Part shown: positions 13,006 to 15,430 of the stretch, piece by piece | Layout: every line of letters starts with the position of its first letter | Position numbering within the stretch: the stretch's first letter is position 1 | Assembly: GCA_902476665.1 (NCBI GenBank) | Contig: CABSEO010000012.1 | Location: 1 to 15,430, forward strand | Reading direction: 5' to 3' | Length of the DNA: 15,430 bases | DNA from: an uncultured Emergencia sp. | GTDB lineage: Bacteria; Bacillota; Clostridia; Peptostreptococcales; Anaerovoracaceae | Position numbers and translations under genes: made by a program | Notes under the pieces: generated by a model | Database searches by the model: none | Told to the model about the DNA's origin: nothing | What the model saw: the letters and a program-made list of their open reading frames with translations, nothing else

Positions 13006-14415
13006 ATGAACGAAACAAAAACTTCAGTAGAAAGGGTCATGGAAAAAAGTACCGGATTAAAGCGTACCATGAAAACCAACGCAGCGGTTATGGTAGGTGT
13101 AGGCGCAACAATTGGTACAGGCCTTTTCTTGAGCTCCGGAGATGTTATTTCAACAGCGGGTCCGGGCGGTGCAATTGTAATGTATTTAATCGGTGGATTT
13201 ATCGTATGGCTGATGACCAGCTGTCTGGGTGAACTTTCTGCCATTATGCCGGTTGCAGGCAGTCTGCAGGCTTATTCTACAGAATTTATCAGTCCTGCCA
13301 TGGGTTTTACGATTGGATGGGTTAACTGGATTGGTGCTGCAGCAACCATAACTGCGCAAATTGTGGCTTCAGCTATCATTATGAAGGATATTCTGCCTAA
13401 TACGCCAACCTGGATGTGGATCGTCATTTTTGCAGTGATTCTATTTGGCGTGAACTTTTTGGATGCACAAAAATTCGGAGACGTTTCTTTCTGGGTATCC
13501 AGCCTGAAAATTCTGTTGGTAGCAGCTTTTGTTATCGTTGGCGTAGCTTTAATGTGCGGTGCCGGTGATGGTGAAGCGATTGGACTGAGCAATTACACTG
13601 ACGATGGTCTGTTTCCAACCGGAATTGCCGGTATGGGAGCTGTTACTCTGACTTCATTTTATGCCTATGCAGGAACCGAAGTTGTTGCATCTGCGGCAGG
13701 CGAGCTGAAAGATGAAAAAGCAGTTCCTAAGATGATTAATCTGACTATTCTCATTCTGATTCTGGTTACTGTGGTGGCTATTGCTGTGGTAGCTGCGATT
13801 CTGCCTTGGCAGGAGGCATCTGTACTGGGCAGTCCATTTGTTTACGCTTTCAGACATGTAGGATTGAGCAGTGCTGCCCTGATTGTCAATCTTATTGTAT
13901 TGACTGCAGCTCTCACATCCGGAAATTACTTTACTTATGCCTGTGCCAGATACCTCTGGTCTATGGCAAAGTTTGGTCAGGCACCGAAAATCTGTGCCAA
14001 GACAAGCAAAAAAGGTGTGCCGCTTGTAGCTTTGACCATTTCAATGATCTTCGCTCTGATTGGAATTATATCTGAGTTTGTTGCGGAAGATACAGTGTAT
14101 CTGTTTATCGTATGGTTTATCGGCGGCGGCAATATTTTTATGTATACTGTTATTTGTATCTGTCAGTACAATTTCAGAAAAAGATATATCGCGGAAGGTG
14201 GAGACGTGAAAAAACTGCCTTATAAGGTCGCTGCTTTCCCGGCTGTGCCGATTCTGGGCATTATTGCATTTATGCTGATGCTGGTAGTGACACTGATGGA
14301 TCCGGGCGAAAGAACCGCAATCGCTGTTTGTGCAGTATCTTACACACTGATTTACATATTCTCCTATATTTATACAAAGAAACATGATGTAACAGCCGCA
14401 AATCTTGATATTTAA
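13006..14415 (+). CDS. APC-family amino-acid permease
   Basis: This 469-residue, twelve-helix-type transporter of the amino acid-polyamine-organocation superfamily imports an amino acid across the cytoplasmic membrane, probably with protons. The first helix has the substrate-backbone binding motif GVGATIGTGLFLSSG (31-45). The second and third helices carry AGPGGAIVMYLIGG and LGELSAIMPVAGSLQAYSTEFISPAMGFTIGW, both typical of the AAT branch (basic, aromatic and GABA permeases). Helix 6 contains TSFYAYAGTEVVASAAGEL. The substrate is not readable from sequence. The RocR-like regulator downstream hints at arginine, ornithine or another fermentable amino acid, which is inference. The gene is driven by the sigma-54 promoter at 12945, and the activator gene begins 40 nt after its stop. 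Confidence 0.93.
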   Translation: MNETKTSVERVMEKSTGLKRTMKTNAAVMVGVGATIGTGLFLSSGDVISTAGPGGAIVMYLIGGFIVWLMTSCLGELSAIMPVAGSLQAYSTEFISPAMGFTIGWVNWIGAAATITAQIVASAIIMKDILPNTPTWMWIVIFAVILFGVNFLDAQKFGDVSFWVSSLKILLVAAFVIVGVALMCGAGDGEAIGLSNYTDDGLFPTGIAGMGAVTLTSFYAYAGTEVVASAAGELKDEKAVPKMINLTILILILVTVVAIAVVAAILPWQEASVLGSPFVYAFRHVGLSSAALIVNLIVLTAALTSGNYFTYACARYLWSMAKFGQAPKICAKTSKKGVPLVALTISMIFALIGIISEFVAEDTVYLFIVWFIGGGNIFMYTVICICQYNFRKRYIAEGGDVKKLPYKVAAFPAVPILGIIAFMLMLVVTLMDPGERTAIAVCAVSYTLIYIFSYIYTKKHDVTAANLDI

Positions 14416-14455
14416 CCGAAGCAGAAATTAAAAGGAACAGGAAAGTGAAACGCCT

Positions 14456-15430
14456 ATGATCAACCGCCGCAAATATAAAGATTTTATGATAATTGCACCC
14501 GACGGGCAAATCCTGTATGGTGATGTGGGGTCTCTTCAGCATTTTGAGACGGATATCAGAAGTATCAATGGGAAATACCTTCGGGAGATTTACCCCAATC
14601 TGAATGAAGATTATCCTACAGTCAGGGCAGCAAGGGAAGGGCTTTCTTTCCCGCATTTTGAATATCAGGTTGGTGGACGGAGCAATGGAATGATGACCAA
14701 GATCGGTTGTGCTTACCCTATTTGTCAGGGAGAAAAGCCTGTTGCTGCACTGGAGTTTTCGGAACTGGTTTATGACAGAGACCACATCCGGGAAATTGAA
14801 AAGCATGCAGAACACCTGATTTATCGGAAAAACAACACCAGATACATTACCGAAGATATCATCACCAGTGACGAAACCATGCTCCTGATTAAGGAGAAAA
14901 TAGAGAAGCTGGCTCTGACCGACTCAACACTGCTGATTTATGGTCAGACAGGAACGGGGAAGGAACTGGTGGCGCAGGCGCTTCACAATGGGGGGAGACG
15001 GTATGCACGCCCGTTTATTTCCGTAAACTGCGGAGCTCTCCCTGCGTCTATCATAGAGAGTATTCTGTTCGGTACAGTCAAGGGAAGCTTTACCGGGGCA
15101 GAGGATAAGCCCGGGCTTTTTGAACAGGCTGAAGGCGGAACATTGTTTCTCGATGAAATCAACTCACTGGATCTGATGCTGCAGGTAAAGATTCTAAAAG
15201 CAGTGGAATCCAAGGCAGTTCGACGTATTGGTGCTGTAAAGGAAAGAAAAGTAGATGTAAGGATTATCGCAGCAACCAATGAAGAACCTCACAAGCTGAT
15301 AAAAGAAGGGAAAATGAAACCCGATCTGTTTTATCGTCTGTCGGTTCTTTATCTGTATCTTCCCCCTTTATCTGAACGTCATGAAGATATTTTGATATTG
15401 GCGGATCACTTTATCTCTTACTTTAATAAG
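14456..15430 (+). CDS. Sigma-54-dependent transcriptional activator, RocR/NtrC type (cut by window edge)
   Basis: The 325 visible residues run to the window edge without a stop. Residues 1 to about 125 form a sensory region with a PAS-like start (DFMIIAPDGQILYGDVG). The AAA+ sigma-54 interaction domain follows: Walker A GQTGTGKE (163-170), NCGALP (191-196), the sigma-54 contact loop as GSFTGA (210-215, with Ser for the usual Ala), Walker B GGTLFLDE (227-234), the segment RRIGAVKERKVDVRIIAATN (256-275), and DLFYRLSVLYLYLPPLSER (290-308) with the arginine-finger region. The HTH domain lies outside the window. ATG 14456 is the only plausible start, since a stop lies in frame at 14429. It probably activates the permease upstream, and being co-transcribed, itself. 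The effector ligand is unknown. Confidence 0.92.
   Translation, partial: MINRRKYKDFMIIAPDGQILYGDVGSLQHFETDIRSINGKYLREIYPNLNEDYPTVRAAREGLSFPHFEYQVGGRSNGMMTKIGCAYPICQGEKPVAALEFSELVYDRDHIREIEKHAEHLIYRKNNTRYITEDIITSDETMLLIKEKIEKLALTDSTLLIYGQTGTGKELVAQALHNGGRRYARPFISVNCGALPASIIESILFGTVKGSFTGAEDKPGLFEQAEGGTLFLDEINSLDLMLQVKILKAVESKAVRRIGAVKERKVDVRIIAATNEEPHKLIKEGKMKPDLFYRLSVLYLYLPPLSERHEDILILADHFISYFNK

Noticed and set aside
14270..14815. 181-residue open frame on the minus strand opposite the permease end and activator start
   Set aside because: It is antisense to two clear genes, has no recognisable domain, and its codon pattern is a shadow of the plus-strand frame.

Overview
The window looks like chromosomal DNA from a low-to-moderate GC Gram-positive anaerobe, most likely class Clostridia. 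This rests on strong AGGAGG-type ribosome binding sites, a sigma-54 activator next to an amino-acid permease, two LysM-G5-NlpC/P60 wall hydrolases, and an MBOAT/DHHW surface O-acetylation cluster with a DUF4358 lipoprotein. I cannot name a genus. No transposase, phage gene, CRISPR array, tRNA or rRNA was seen.

Layout. (1) 1-360, minus: N-terminal part of a D-2-hydroxyacid dehydrogenase running off the left edge. (2) 361-501: divergent promoters sharing the same extended -10 sequence. (3) 502-5573, plus: a tightly packed run of seven genes: MntP-type manganese exporter, RNase PH, XTP/dITP pyrophosphatase (RdgB), YihY/BrkB membrane protein, anchored DUF1287 protein, diacylglycerol/lipid kinase, and PAP2 phosphatase. 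It ends in a long hairpin terminator at 5605-5666. (4) 9956-5714, minus: a four-gene operon of DUF4358 lipoprotein, membrane-anchored transglutaminase-like protein, MBOAT O-acyltransferase and DHHW (AlgJ/AlgX-like) protein. It is probably a machine that O-acetylates an exported cell-surface polymer. (5) 9957-10407: a 451-bp AT-rich divergent control region with several direct-repeat arrays. (6) 10408-12743, plus: two tandem paralogous secreted or anchored peptidoglycan hydrolases, ending in a strong terminator. (7) 12786-13005: a sigma-54 promoter with a palindromic upstream element. (8) 13006-14415: an APC amino-acid permease. (9) 14456 to the right edge: a sigma-54-dependent activator of RocR/NtrC type, truncated by the window.

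How the parts may work together. The divergent O-acetylation operon and hydrolase pair both act on the envelope. Their shared intergenic region carries three-copy NTTAAG-type repeats with a 10-11 bp period in opposite orientations, plus a TGTGAA-N5-TGTGAA repeat just upstream of the hydrolase promoter. This is the layout expected for OmpR/PhoB-family response regulators coordinating wall modification with wall hydrolysis. At the right, the permease and activator look like a self-contained sigma-54 amino-acid uptake switch: an upstream activating sequence, a well-spaced -24/-12 promoter, the transporter, then its likely regulator. No entirely new gene family stood out. The most unusual signals are the regulatory architectures.
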